Of a DNA stretch of 64,000 nt, positions 1-7,387 are shown piece after piece. This DNA is from Rhodoferax mekongensis (GTDB taxonomy: Bacteria > Pseudomonadota > Gammaproteobacteria > Burkholderiales > Burkholderiaceae_C). The translations under genes and the position numbers were made by a program. A model generated the notes under the pieces. The model saw only the letters and a list, made by a program, of their open reading frames with translations, was not told where the DNA came from and searched no databases. Every line of letters begins with the position of its first letter. The stretch's first letter is position 1. Where the stretch lies: NCBI RefSeq assembly GCF_032191775.1, contig NZ_CP132507.1, forward strand, positions 2,753,001 to 2,817,000. The letters are read 5' to 3'.

Positions 1-879
1 GATGATCAGGTCGCTCTCGCGGATGCGCTTGGCCAATGCGGGATTGATGCCTATGCCCACATCGCCCGCGTACTGCGGGTGGTGGTTGTCAAACGTGTCC
101 TGAAAGCGGAAGGCATTGCCCACCGGCAGGCGCCAGTTTTCGGCAAAACGTTGCAGGGCCTGGGCGGCTTGCGGCGTCCAGCCGCCACCACCGGCGATAA
201 CAAAGGGACGCTCTGCTTTGAGGAGCAGCTGGCGCAGGTCCCGCAGGGCGCCGGGGTCACTCCACGCCTCTACCGGCTCCACGCGGGCCAGTGGCTGGGG
301 CAATTGGCCGTTGGCTCCCGGCACCAGTGTCTGGGTCAACATGTCTTCCGGCAACACCAACACCACGGGGCCGGGGCGGCCATTCATGGCCGTGGCAAAT
401 GCGCGTGCCACGTATTCAGGAATGCGGGCAGCGTCGTCAATCCGCTCTACCCGCTTGGCCATGCCCAGCGCGCTGGGGCCGAACATGACACGGTAGTCCA
501 TTTCCTGAAAGGCCTCGCGGTCGCGCTGGTCGCTGGCCACATCGCCCACAAACAGCACCATGGGCGTGGAGTCTTGAAATGCGGTGTGTACCCCAATGCT
601 GGCGTTCGTGGCGCCCGGCCCCCGGGTCACAAAGCAAATGCCGGGGCGCCCGGTGAGCTTGCCGTGGGCTTCGGCCATGAAGGCAGCACCGCCTTCCTGC
701 CGGTTCACGATGAAGCGGATGTGCTCGCTATAGCGGTGAAACCCGTCCAGCACCGCGAGATAGCTCTCGCCGGGTACGCCAAATGCATGGGTCACGCCTT
801 GGGCAATCAGGCACTGCACAAGCAGGTGGCCGGCGAGTTCAGGGGAAGGCAAATCAGGGAGGGAAGGAGGTGTTTGCAT
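1..879 (-). CDS. Thiamine-diphosphate-dependent enzyme, acetolactate synthase-like (partial)
   Basis: The reading frame stays open from an ATG at 879 to the window edge, giving 293 residues of the N-terminal part; the rest lies outside. The start region has the TPP-enzyme pyrimidine-domain pattern: VTHAFGVPGES, then a catalytic-type Glu in NRQEGGAAFMAE, then GRPGICFVTRGPGATN. A central-domain segment follows (PFVIAGGGG). This places it with acetolactate synthase, glyoxylate carboligase and benzoylformate decarboxylase. The substrate cannot be told without the C-terminal TPP domain. An in-frame ATG at 888 is an alternative start, and neither start has a strong Shine-Dalgarno. It lies 69 bp downstream of the cysteine desulfurase gene on the same strand and may be co-transcribed. 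Confidence 0.85.
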   Translation of the reverse strand, partial: MQTPPSLPDLPSPELAGHLLVQCLIAQGVTHAFGVPGESYLAVLDGFHRYSEHIRFIVNRQEGGAAFMAEAHGKLTGRPGICFVTRGPGATNASIGVHTAFQDSTPMVLFVGDVASDQRDREAFQEMDYRVMFGPSALGMAKRVERIDDAARIPEYVARAFATAMNGRPGPVVLVLPEDMLTQTLVPGANGQLPQPLARVEPVEAWSDPGALRDLRQLLLKAERPFVIAGGGGWTPQAAQALQRFAENWRLPVGNAFRFQDTFDNHHPQYAGDVGIGINPALAKRIRESDLII

Positions 880-948
880 GCCCGCCATTGTGCCGCGCCA
901 AGGCATGCGCTTCCCTCATGCGCTACGTCGGCTTCCGCATACCAACTT

Positions 949-2598
949 TCATGCCATTTCGGCCAGCGCCAGCCCACCTTCCAGATGCCACACCTGGGTG
1001 TGGCCGCGCTCCCGCAGCAAGGCTGCGGCCTGCCTGCTGCGTGCGCCACTGCGGCAGAACATCACCAAAGGCCCCAGGGCCTGAGACATCTCTGCAGGCA
1101 TGGCCTGGCGCAGGGTTTCGAGCGGCATGTTGAGCGTGGCAGTTTTCGCCGACAGCGATGCGGGCAGCAAATGGCGACCGGCCTCATGTTCTGCCACATC
1201 ACGCACATCGACCAGCCGGGCATCCGGGTACAACTGCAAAAAGGCCGACAGCGCCTCGCAAGACAGCGCGCCGTCTTCACCGGCTTCGTCGGTCAGGCTG
1301 TGGCCAACGGGAGAGTTCATCTGCGCGACCTCTTGCGCTGGCATGGCGCGCAATACCTGACCACAGCGGGCGATGCGGGCGCAGGCTTCCTCAATGAAAG
1401 CGTCATCCACGATCGCGCCTATGGACAAGCGCACCGCGCCCAGGGTCTGCCACTCAGTCAAGCCCATGGCCTGCAACACATAGCTGGGCTCGGCCTTGGC
1501 CGCGCTGCAGGCGCTGCCCGCGCTGATGCGCATGCCCGCAGCATCAAACACGTTGAGCAGGGTTTTGCTGGACAGGCCCGGAACGGAAAAGTTGAGTGTG
1601 GTGGGCAAGCTGCCCTCGAAGGGCATGTTGAACACCACGTCCGGAAAAGCGGCTTGCAACGCACCCGCCAGGCGGGCCCGGTCGCGGGCCAGTTGTTCGT
1701 GAGAGCGGAAGACCCCTTCCCCGCCCTGCTCCAGCACTTCCAGCACAGCACCCAGCGCGGCAATGCCGGGCATGTTTTCAGTGCCGGCGCGGCTGCCGCC
1801 TTCCTGGCCGCCACCGGCCATGAGCGCTGTGTAAGGGCTGCCAGCGCGCACATACAGCATACCTATGCCCTTGGGCGCATACAGCTTGTGGCCGGAGAAC
1901 GGCGCGTAGTCAATGCGGGTGGCCGCCAGGTTCAAATCAAGCTTGCCCAGTGCCTGCACACAGTCCACCAGCCACAGCGCACGCGACGCGCTGCTTAGCA
2001 ACACGGCTTCGATGCCGGCAATATCCGACAACACGCCCGTCTCGTTATTGGCCGCCATGGTGCACAACAGGGTCGCGCCCGGCAGGTGCTGCTGCAGGTA
2101 CGCCATGTCATGCAACCCTTTTGTGTTCACTGGCACGGTCAGCACCGGCAAGTTCAGTCCCAGCAGCCGGTTCCAATGTGCCACGGCTTGGGGCACGGCC
2201 TTGTGTTCGGTCGCACCCAGCAGAATAGGCCCATCCACCGCTTCGCCTGCATCGCGTCGGGCCCGCACCTCACACAGGGCGGACAGCACCGCGGTTTGAA
2301 TGCCTTCCGTCGCGCCGCTCACAAACAGCAGTTGCCCGTTGCCCGTGCCCAGCACCCGTGCGGCTCGGGCGCGTACGCCGTCCAGCAAAGCCTTGGCGCG
2401 CAAACCTGTGCTGTGGCTACTGCTGGGGTTGCCGAACTGGCCCATGAGCATGCGCATGGCCGCATCAGTGGCGGCTGGCAGCACGGGGGTGGTGGCATTG
2501 CAGTCCAGGTAAATCTCGTGGGCAGGTGCGTGCATGGCAGGCTCAAAAAAGGTGGCAATGAAGCACTCGATGGTAGGCACCTCGCCACAAACGAACAT
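949..2598 (-). CDS. Cysteine desulfurase-like protein fused to a C-terminal rhodanese domain
   Basis: The product is 549 aa. The first 400 or so residues are a class V aminotransferase-fold cysteine desulfurase of the NifS/IscS type: YLDCNATTP at the start, ATEHKAV, the PLP-lysine motif FSGHK near residue 235, and the catalytic-cysteine loop SAGSACSAA near residue 370. The last 100 residues are a rhodanese domain with the active-site loop CRSGARS. The fusion suggests that persulfide made by the first domain is passed to the rhodanese cysteine; this is inferred. The start at 2598 has a good upstream GTAGGAAATGG. An internal ATG at 2535, just before the conserved domain, is the alternative. It is divergent from an Lrp-type regulator. 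Confidence 0.85.
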   Translation of the reverse strand: MFVCGEVPTIECFIATFFEPAMHAPAHEIYLDCNATTPVLPAATDAAMRMLMGQFGNPSSSHSTGLRAKALLDGVRARAARVLGTGNGQLLFVSGATEGIQTAVLSALCEVRARRDAGEAVDGPILLGATEHKAVPQAVAHWNRLLGLNLPVLTVPVNTKGLHDMAYLQQHLPGATLLCTMAANNETGVLSDIAGIEAVLLSSASRALWLVDCVQALGKLDLNLAATRIDYAPFSGHKLYAPKGIGMLYVRAGSPYTALMAGGGQEGGSRAGTENMPGIAALGAVLEVLEQGGEGVFRSHEQLARDRARLAGALQAAFPDVVFNMPFEGSLPTTLNFSVPGLSSKTLLNVFDAAGMRISAGSACSAAKAEPSYVLQAMGLTEWQTLGAVRLSIGAIVDDAFIEEACARIARCGQVLRAMPAQEVAQMNSPVGHSLTDEAGEDGALSCEALSAFLQLYPDARLVDVRDVAEHEAGRHLLPASLSAKTATLNMPLETLRQAMPAEMSQALGPLVMFCRSGARSRQAAALLRERGHTQVWHLEGGLALAEMA

Positions 2599-2663
2599 TC
2601 CATTTCCTACTGCATTTAGTCAGAACATAGAATATTCATTCCATCAAATAGACGAACACAGCA
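2599..2663. promoter_or_regulatory. Divergent promoter region with a GAATATTC palindrome
   Basis: These 65 bp separate the desulfurase gene from the lrp-type gene. They are AT-rich compared with their surroundings and contain the perfect palindrome GAATATTC at 2630-2637 followed by ATTC. This is a plausible operator for the neighbouring Lrp protein, since Lrp-family regulators often bind AT-rich sites between themselves and a divergent target. That role is inferred. Confidence 0.4.
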
Positions 2664-3131
2664 ATGGCAGCCTACAAAGAACTGGACAGAACCGACCGCG
2701 CCATCCTGAGCGAGCTGCAACAGGACGGCAGCTTGTCGGTAGCCCAACTCAGCGAAAAGGTCGGCCTGTCCACCACCCCGTGCTGGAAGCGGGTGAAGAG
2801 CATGGAAGAGTCGGGCCTGATCGAAAAGCGCGTGGCCATCGTCAACCGCGAACAAGCCGGCCTGCCGGTCACCGTGTTTGTGAGCCTGCGCACCAACCGG
2901 CACGACGAAGCCTGGCTGCGTGAGTTTGCCGCCGCCGTGGCCGGCATGCCGGAGGTGATGGAGTTCCACCGCATGAGCGGCGATGTGGATTACCTGCTCA
3001 AGGTAGTCGCCGCCGACATCGCTGGTTACGACCGCTTTTACAAACGCCTGATCCAGCTGGCCCAGCTGGCGGGTGTGTCTTCGGCCTTCTCGATGGAGCA
3101 GATCAAAAGCACCACAGCGCTACCATTGTGA
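2664..3131 (+). CDS. Lrp/AsnC family transcriptional regulator (possible cysteine-responsive type)
   Basis: The product is 155 aa, the usual Lrp length. The N-terminal winged helix-turn-helix (LDRTDRAILSELQQDG, then LSVAQLSEKVGLSTTPCWKR) is followed by an alpha-beta ligand domain with the typical sensing segment FHRMSGDVDYLLKV. The recognition helix STTPCWKRVK resembles the DecR/YbaO subgroup, which responds to cysteine in enterobacteria. Its divergent neighbour is a cysteine desulfurase, so a cysteine effector is a reasonable inference but not shown. The stop codon at 3129-3131 is formed by the first bases of an interspersed repeat. Confidence 0.9.
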   Translation: MAAYKELDRTDRAILSELQQDGSLSVAQLSEKVGLSTTPCWKRVKSMEESGLIEKRVAIVNREQAGLPVTVFVSLRTNRHDEAWLREFAAAVAGMPEVMEFHRMSGDVDYLLKVVAADIAGYDRFYKRLIQLAQLAGVSSAFSMEQIKSTTALPL

Positions 3132-3190
3132 TAGCGGCTTGCGCATATTCCATGGGCGCTAGGGGCCTATTTGTCTCTATAGCTGTTTGA
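3129..3190 (+). repeat. Interspersed repeat copy 1 (GGGCGCTAGAGGCC family)
   Basis: The core is TGCGCATATTCCATGGGCG followed by CTAGGGGCC. The same arrangement of ATAGC(T)G, GCGCATATTCCATGGGCGCTAG and a TCTATAGC tail is seen in several other places in this window. This copy begins exactly at the stop codon of the lrp-type gene and forms the left boundary of the cassette-like island. Confidence 0.85.
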
Positions 3191-3465
3191 TTGCATCACA
3201 TGGCGACATATCCGCTCATGCAGAAACAGAGCGAGCGAATCACCCGCTTGGGGGATGTTTGCTGGCTGGCAACGCAATTACACTGAACGCGAACTACTGC
3301 AGGGTTTGGCGTTTTTTTTATTGCGATTGAAGGCATTGAAACATGCCGAAAATCCAGTGCCCATGGGGCTTTAAAGGGAAATCAGATGTCCAACTTATGG
3401 AACACGGGCCTACGTTTAGCGCAGGTTTTGCTCTGGTCATTGAGCTAGGCATTACGCATACCACC
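3132..3465. other. 334-bp stretch without a convincing gene
   Basis: It holds repeat copy 1 and then about 270 bp in which no gene is evident. The frame of the next gene is open back to an ATG at 3343, but the added 41 residues do not look like part of that protein family. The motif GCTAGGC followed by ATTACGC at 3444-3457 resembles a degenerate attC right end (GTTAGGC) of the kind that precedes cassette genes by 10-20 bp. Confidence 0.5.
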
Positions 3466-3987
3466 ATGGCTCCCTTCGTCATTTACCCCAGTCGCAGTCG
3501 TGTGTTTTTGATCTTTCTTGGTTCCGTCACATTTGTAGCTGCCGGCGCCTTGATGCTATTGCTTCCGCTCAATGAGATAGGAATCACAGGAAAAATTGTC
3601 GCGTTGCTGGGTGTTGCCTTTTTCGGTAAGACTGGGCTATTTGCTCTAACCCGACTGATCTCAAATAAGCCAGCTCTTGCCATTGATAGCAGAGGGATAA
3701 CTGACCATGCGTCAGCTCTATCGGTTGGGTTTATTCCATGGTCAGACATTATTGGTGCTGGAATTTGCACGTTTCAAAAGCAGAAGTTTCTCGGCATTTC
3801 ACTTCGAAACCCAGAGGAATACTTGGAAAAAGCATCTGCATTCAAGCGAATACTGATGAAGACCAATTCGTCATGGGTTGGCTACGTGGTGGTGATCCCA
3901 CAAGTCACTATATCAATGCCGGTCGAGGACTTGTTAGTGCATGTAGATAAGTACAGGCATATGGATGGACGAATACCCAATGACTAA
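3466..3987 (+). CDS. STM3941-like small membrane protein (cassette gene 1)
   Basis: The product is 173 aa from the ATG at 3466. The N-terminus IYPSRSRVFLIFLGS leads into two predicted membrane segments (about residues 10-32 and 40-62), followed by a soluble part starting IDSRGITDHASALSVGFIPW. This layout (two helices, then a PH-like cytoplasmic domain) matches the STM3941 family of unknown function, often found in mobile cassettes. The ATG at 3466 is preferred over 3343 because the family begins at the basic IYPS motif. Codon usage is AT-richer than in the neighbours. The stop codon overlaps the left end of the attC. Confidence 0.7.
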   Translation: MAPFVIYPSRSRVFLIFLGSVTFVAAGALMLLLPLNEIGITGKIVALLGVAFFGKTGLFALTRLISNKPALAIDSRGITDHASALSVGFIPWSDIIGAGICTFQKQKFLGISLRNPEEYLEKASAFKRILMKTNSSWVGYVVVIPQVTISMPVEDLLVHVDKYRHMDGRIPND

Positions 3988-4040
3988 CACTACATCCAAC
4001 GGGACGCCTAGCGGCGCCCGTTAATTCGAACGTTGGCGTC
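3982..4040 (+). other. attC-like recombination site
   Basis: The inner arms AACGGG-A-CGCC and GGCG-CCCGTT are perfect complements around a TAGC loop. One extra A remains unpaired, which is the extrahelical base typical of folded attC sites. The outer boxes are GACTAAC (3982-3988) and GTTGGCGTC (4032-4040). The length of 59 bp is within the normal attC range. A covariance search with the attC model would settle it. Confidence 0.7.
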
Positions 4041-4043
4041 GCA

Positions 4044-4523
4044 ATGCGTTCAACCATCTTCTTAGTGCCCCTCCTGCTGGCCTCGTTTTCGGCGCAAGTG
4101 GCTGAAAGCGGCCGCCCCTCAGGCGCAAACTGCACGCGCGAGGCACCGCCTGAGTCGGCCGGCGAAGAGTCCAATCATGGAATCACGCTACGCGTCTATC
4201 CAAGAGCTCGAGAAATTGATTCCAAGTACACCGGCTGCCAACTCGTGTGGGCACCGAACGGGGAAAAGTGGACTATTGTTTCTGTAGTCGCAATCGAAGG
4301 CTGAGATCCTGTTCGTGTCTGGGCGCCTGATGATTCGAGTTCTGAACTCTTAGCCTGTCGGTACAAGAATGGAAAGGTTGTAGCGGGCGATGCCGACAAC
4401 TGCGCGGTGCACGAGTTCCTAATCATGAAGTCACTCGCCCCGGGTTGCGTGGCAAAGCTCCGCAAGACAGTAGCTGAGGGCGGCATTGGTACGCCTTGGC
4501 CAAAGGGATGCAACTATGAATAG
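4044..4523 (+). pseudogene. Secreted hypothetical protein interrupted by an in-frame TGA (cassette gene 2)
   Basis: The frame from 4044 reads 86 codons, hits TGA at 4302-4304, and continues open in the same frame for another 72 codons to TAG at 4521-4523. The first part begins with a signal peptide (MRSTIFLVPLLLASFSAQVA). The continuation keeps protein-like composition, with cysteines at intervals (ELLACRYKNG, GDADNC, LAPGCVAK), so both halves look like one small secreted cysteine-containing protein of about 159 residues. A single CGA-to-TGA change would explain the stop. The family is not recognised. Confidence 0.6.
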
Positions 4524-4610
4524 AGTGACGCCTAACAAACGTTGCCCACAGCCCGCCACTGCATCCATCGGCCGGGTCGCAACTCTTTTCAGCTTCACCG
4601 ATTCGCTACT

Positions 4611-4664
4611 ATTTTCATAGCTGATCGTGCACTATCTACTGGCGCTAGAGGCCAATTCCTCTAT
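4611..4664 (+). repeat. Interspersed repeat copy 2
   Basis: The sequence includes TTTTCATAGCTGATCGTGCA and GGCGCTAGAGGCC, then TTCCTCTAT. It is in the same orientation as copy 1 and closes the right side of the cassette island, ending 3 bp before the phhA stop codon. Confidence 0.8.
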
Positions 4665-4667
4665 CCA

Positions 4668-5522
4668 TCAGACCGATGCAGTTACCTGTGCCCGCACGTA
4701 AGCCCTATCCCCCCGCTGAAACACCTTGTCGCCGGGCAATACATCCCCAGGTGCGTAATTGGGCCCGCTGTTCAGACGTTCGTACACCGGGTCGAAGTCG
4801 ATGCGAGCCAGGTCCAGCAGGCAGTCCAAACTGTCGAGTACGAAGTAGCACTCCTGAAAATCGTCGATGCGGTAGTGGGTGCGCATGACGCGCTCCAGGT
4901 CAAAGCCGATGCGATGGGGCGATGGGCTTTGCACCGCAAAGCCACTCTCGGTGAATGACGAGGCAATGCCTGCACCGTAGATGCGCAGAGCCTCCTCTGC
5001 GCCGCTTGCGCCCTGCACTTGCTCCTTCACCAGACCGAACTCCACCGTGTACCAGTACACCCGCGCCAGCTCGGTGAGCTTGCCGATGCGCTGGGCTCGC
5101 AGGCCTGCCTCGCCATAGAGCTGGATGAAGTCCGCCATGACCGGGTGCATGAGCATGGGCACGTGGCCGAACACGTCGTGAAACACGTCGGGCTCTTGCA
5201 GGTAGTCCAGTTGATCCGCGCCGCGGATGAAGTTGCCGCTGGGGAAGCGCCGGTGGGCCAGGTGCTCAAAAAACACCTCATCCGGCACCAGACCCGGCAC
5301 GGCCACTACCTGCCAGCCTGTGCGGGGCTTCAACACATCGTTCAGGGCGGCAAAGTCAGGAATGGTCTCTGCGTTGAGGGGCAAAGCGTGCATGCCTTCC
5401 ACAAACTCGCGGCAGGCCAGTTGGGGCAGCATTGCGGTCTGGCGCTCAAACAGCGTCTTCCAGACGGCGTGGTCTGCGGCGCTGTAATGCGCCCAGTTTT
5501 GGGGGATGGTGAAGTCGTCCAC
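4668..5522 (-). CDS. phhA: Phenylalanine 4-monooxygenase
   Basis: The product is 284 aa. It hydroxylates phenylalanine to tyrosine with tetrahydropterin, O2 and iron. The iron ligands are visible in FHDVFGHVPML (two His) and in YWYTVEFGLVKE (Glu), the aromatic-amino-acid hydroxylase signature. The length matches single-domain bacterial enzymes with no regulatory ACT domain. The start is a GTG at 5522 with GAGGGAG seven bases upstream, placed just after the fahA stop (12-bp gap), so it is the last gene of the hppD-VOC-fahA-phhA operon. The pterin dehydratase gene phhB is not nearby. Confidence 0.95.
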   Translation of the reverse strand: MDDFTIPQNWAHYSAADHAVWKTLFERQTAMLPQLACREFVEGMHALPLNAETIPDFAALNDVLKPRTGWQVVAVPGLVPDEVFFEHLAHRRFPSGNFIRGADQLDYLQEPDVFHDVFGHVPMLMHPVMADFIQLYGEAGLRAQRIGKLTELARVYWYTVEFGLVKEQVQGASGAEEALRIYGAGIASSFTESGFAVQSPSPHRIGFDLERVMRTHYRIDDFQECYFVLDSLDCLLDLARIDFDPVYERLNSGPNYAPGDVLPGDKVFQRGDRAYVRAQVTASV

Positions 5523-5534
5523 CGCGCCACTCCC

Positions 5535-6815
5535 TCAACGTGCGGCCAGCACCGTGCCCCGGCAATCGCCAAAGCCGATGCGCCGGGCACCCGCAGCTTC
5601 GCAAGCACCGCGCAGGATGACGGTGTCGCCATCCTGGAGGAAGGTGCGCACTTCGCCGTTGGGCAAGGTGATGGGCTGCTTGCCGCCCTGGGTCAACTCC
5701 AGCAACGAGCCGCCCTGCTCCGGCGCCGGACCGGACAAGGTGCCGGTGCCCAGCAGGTCACCCGCGCGCAGGTTGCAACCGTTGACCGTGTGGTGGGCGA
5801 CCAGCTGCGCCAGCGTCCAGTACGCGTCCCGCATATTGGACTGCGAGAGGCGCACGCCGCCCTCGCTTGCAGCGCGCATGGCGGGCGTTTGCAGCCAGAC
5901 TTCGAGTTGCACATCCAGCGCGCCCTGAGCGCGGTTGGCTGCGCTCTCCAGATAGGGCAAGGGCTGCGGGTCGGCGGCGTCGCGCACAAAGGGCGCGCGA
6001 AACGGAGCCAGCGCTTCCATGGTCACTAACCAGGGCGACACGGTGGTGGCAAAGTTTTTGGCCAGAAAAGGGCCTAGGGGTTGGTATTCCCAGGCCTGTA
6101 CATCGCGTGCGCTCCAGTCGTTGAGCAGCGTGAGGCCGAAGATGTGTTCCTCTGCATCCGCTATGGAAACAGGAGCACCCAGCGCATTCCCCATGCCGAC
6201 CCAAGCCGCAATTTCCAACTCGTAGTCCAAGCGCGCACTGGGGCCAAAATCCGGCACCGTAGCACCCGGCTTGAGCGTTTGGCCCTTGGGGCGATGAAAC
6301 TGCTGGCCACTGGCGCCGATGCTGCTGGCCCGGCCGTGGTAGCCGATGGGCACCCATTGGTAGTTGGGTAGCAGCGGGTTGTCCGGGCGAAAGAGCTTGC
6401 CCACCGTGGTGGCGTGGTGGATGCCGGTGTAGAAGTCGGTGTAGTCCCCCACCTCGCAGGGCAGGCCCAGCTCCACTTCGGTCTGGCGCAAGAGTGCATC
6501 GGCCCACACTTTTTGCAAGGCTGAACCCTCACACAAGCCTTCCCAAATAGCCATGCGCAGTGCGCGGCGCTGGGCCACGGGCGCGGCCATCAGGCGGTGC
6601 ATGTCGTTGTGGTCGATCAGGCCGGTGGCGTGCAGGTCCAACACGCGGTCGCCAATGGCCACGCCAATTTGCCAGGGCTCCAACACGTTGTGGCGGAAGC
6701 GGCCGAATGGCAGGTTCTGGATCGGGAAGTCGGTGTCCGGCGCGTTGGCGGACTCGACCCAGCTTTGCGTGTCGGGCGCGTGGGTGGCATCCATGATGTT
6801 AGGCACTGCGCTCAT
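5535..6815 (-). CDS. fahA: Fumarylacetoacetase
   Basis: The product is 426 aa from the ATG at 6815. It hydrolyses fumarylacetoacetate to fumarate and acetoacetate, the last step of tyrosine catabolism. The N-terminal FAH domain (FPIQNLPFGRF) and catalytic domain are both recognisable: DFYTGIHHATTVGKLFRP, then LDYELEIAAWVG with the metal-binding acidic residues, LLNDWSARDVQAWEYQPLGP, and GTGTLSGP near the C-terminus. Its ATG overlaps the TGA of the upstream VOC gene (ATGA), indicating translational coupling. A longer open frame to 6953 is rejected because it runs through the VOC gene. Confidence 0.95.
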   Translation of the reverse strand: MSAVPNIMDATHAPDTQSWVESANAPDTDFPIQNLPFGRFRHNVLEPWQIGVAIGDRVLDLHATGLIDHNDMHRLMAAPVAQRRALRMAIWEGLCEGSALQKVWADALLRQTEVELGLPCEVGDYTDFYTGIHHATTVGKLFRPDNPLLPNYQWVPIGYHGRASSIGASGQQFHRPKGQTLKPGATVPDFGPSARLDYELEIAAWVGMGNALGAPVSIADAEEHIFGLTLLNDWSARDVQAWEYQPLGPFLAKNFATTVSPWLVTMEALAPFRAPFVRDAADPQPLPYLESAANRAQGALDVQLEVWLQTPAMRAASEGGVRLSQSNMRDAYWTLAQLVAHHTVNGCNLRAGDLLGTGTLSGPAPEQGGSLLELTQGGKQPITLPNGEVRTFLQDGDTVILRGACEAAGARRIGFGDCRGTVLAAR

Positions 6816-7357
6816 GCTTTCGCTCCGAATTCGTTGGCGTGCAAAAAGGCGGCGTGTTTGGGCGCGCGCTTGGTCACGCTCCACTCCTCCAACATGGCCC
6901 ACTTCACCTGGTCCATGTGCGCCAGCTTGGCCTGTTCGTCGGGGTCCGGGCACGACAACTCCAGCCGGTGGCCGTTGGGGTCAAAGAAGTAAATGCTGTG
7001 GAATATGCCGTGGTCGGTTACGCCCAACACGTCCACACCTTGCGCTTCGAGGTGCGCTTTGAATTCCAGCAACTCGGCCCGGTCTTTCACCTTGAAAGCA
7101 ATGTGCTGCACCCAGGCAGGCGTGTTGGGATCGCGCCCCATGGGCGGCTGCGTGGGCAGCTCAAAGAAGGCCATTACATTGCCCTGCCCTGCGTCCAGAA
7201 AGACGTGCATATACGGGTCGGGCGCTTTGGTACTGGGCACCAGGTCTTCGGCAATCGCCAGCACAAAGTCCATGTGCAGCATCTTCTGGTACCAGAGCAC
7301 GGTTTCCTTGGCGTCTTTGCAGCGGTAGGCCACGTGGTGGATGCGTTCTATTTTCAT
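6812..7357 (-). CDS. VOC (glyoxalase/extradiol dioxygenase fold) protein in the tyrosine operon
   Basis: The product is 181 aa. Two VOC modules carry the metal-ligand positions of this fold: His8 (IHHVAYRCKD), Glu66 (VMAFFELP), His85 (VQHIAFKVKD) and Glu133 (DPNGHRLELS). All four are intact, which is the glyoxalase I pattern (His-Glu-His-Glu). It sits between hppD and fahA with 30 bp and 4-bp-overlap spacing, and an upstream GAGGAGACACC. Its reaction is unknown. Since maleylacetoacetate isomerase (maiA) and homogentisate dioxygenase (hmgA) are not in the operon, it might take part in one of these steps; that is a hypothesis only. Confidence 0.85.
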   Translation of the reverse strand: MKIERIHHVAYRCKDAKETVLWYQKMLHMDFVLAIAEDLVPSTKAPDPYMHVFLDAGQGNVMAFFELPTQPPMGRDPNTPAWVQHIAFKVKDRAELLEFKAHLEAQGVDVLGVTDHGIFHSIYFFDPNGHRLELSCPDPDEQAKLAHMDQVKWAMLEEWSVTKRAPKHAAFLHANEFGAKA

Positions 7358-7387
7358 GGTGTCTCCTCGGGTCGCGTGCTGTCGAAC

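Larger units (their letters stand above)
3444..4544 (+). mobile_element. Integron gene-cassette-like island without integrase (two cassettes)
   Basis: Two short genes in the same direction are each followed by attC-like sequence. The junction between them (3982-4040) is a good attC. The second unit runs from GTTGGCGTC at 4032-4040 to GACGCCTAAC at 4527-4536, which are near-perfect reverse complements, as expected for the two ends of one cassette. The right attC is cut short (GCCTAACAAACGTTG). Base composition is clearly lower in GC than the flanking genes. No intI is visible, so this fits an isolated cassette cluster. Direct copies of the interspersed repeat lie at both sides (3129-3190, 4611-4664). 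Confidence 0.65.

Noticed and set aside
79..1998. 639-codon open frame on the plus strand
   Set aside because: It is the complement of the TPP enzyme and cysteine desulfurase genes; the composition (rich in His, Arg, Gln) is typical of a shadow frame in GC-rich DNA.
3343..3465. Longer N-terminus for the STM3941-like protein
   Set aside because: Added residues are unlike the family start and lie across a possible cassette boundary.
4302..4304. Selenocysteine reading of the TGA
   Set aside because: No SECIS-like hairpin directly after the codon and no selenoprotein family match; a nonsense mutation is simpler.
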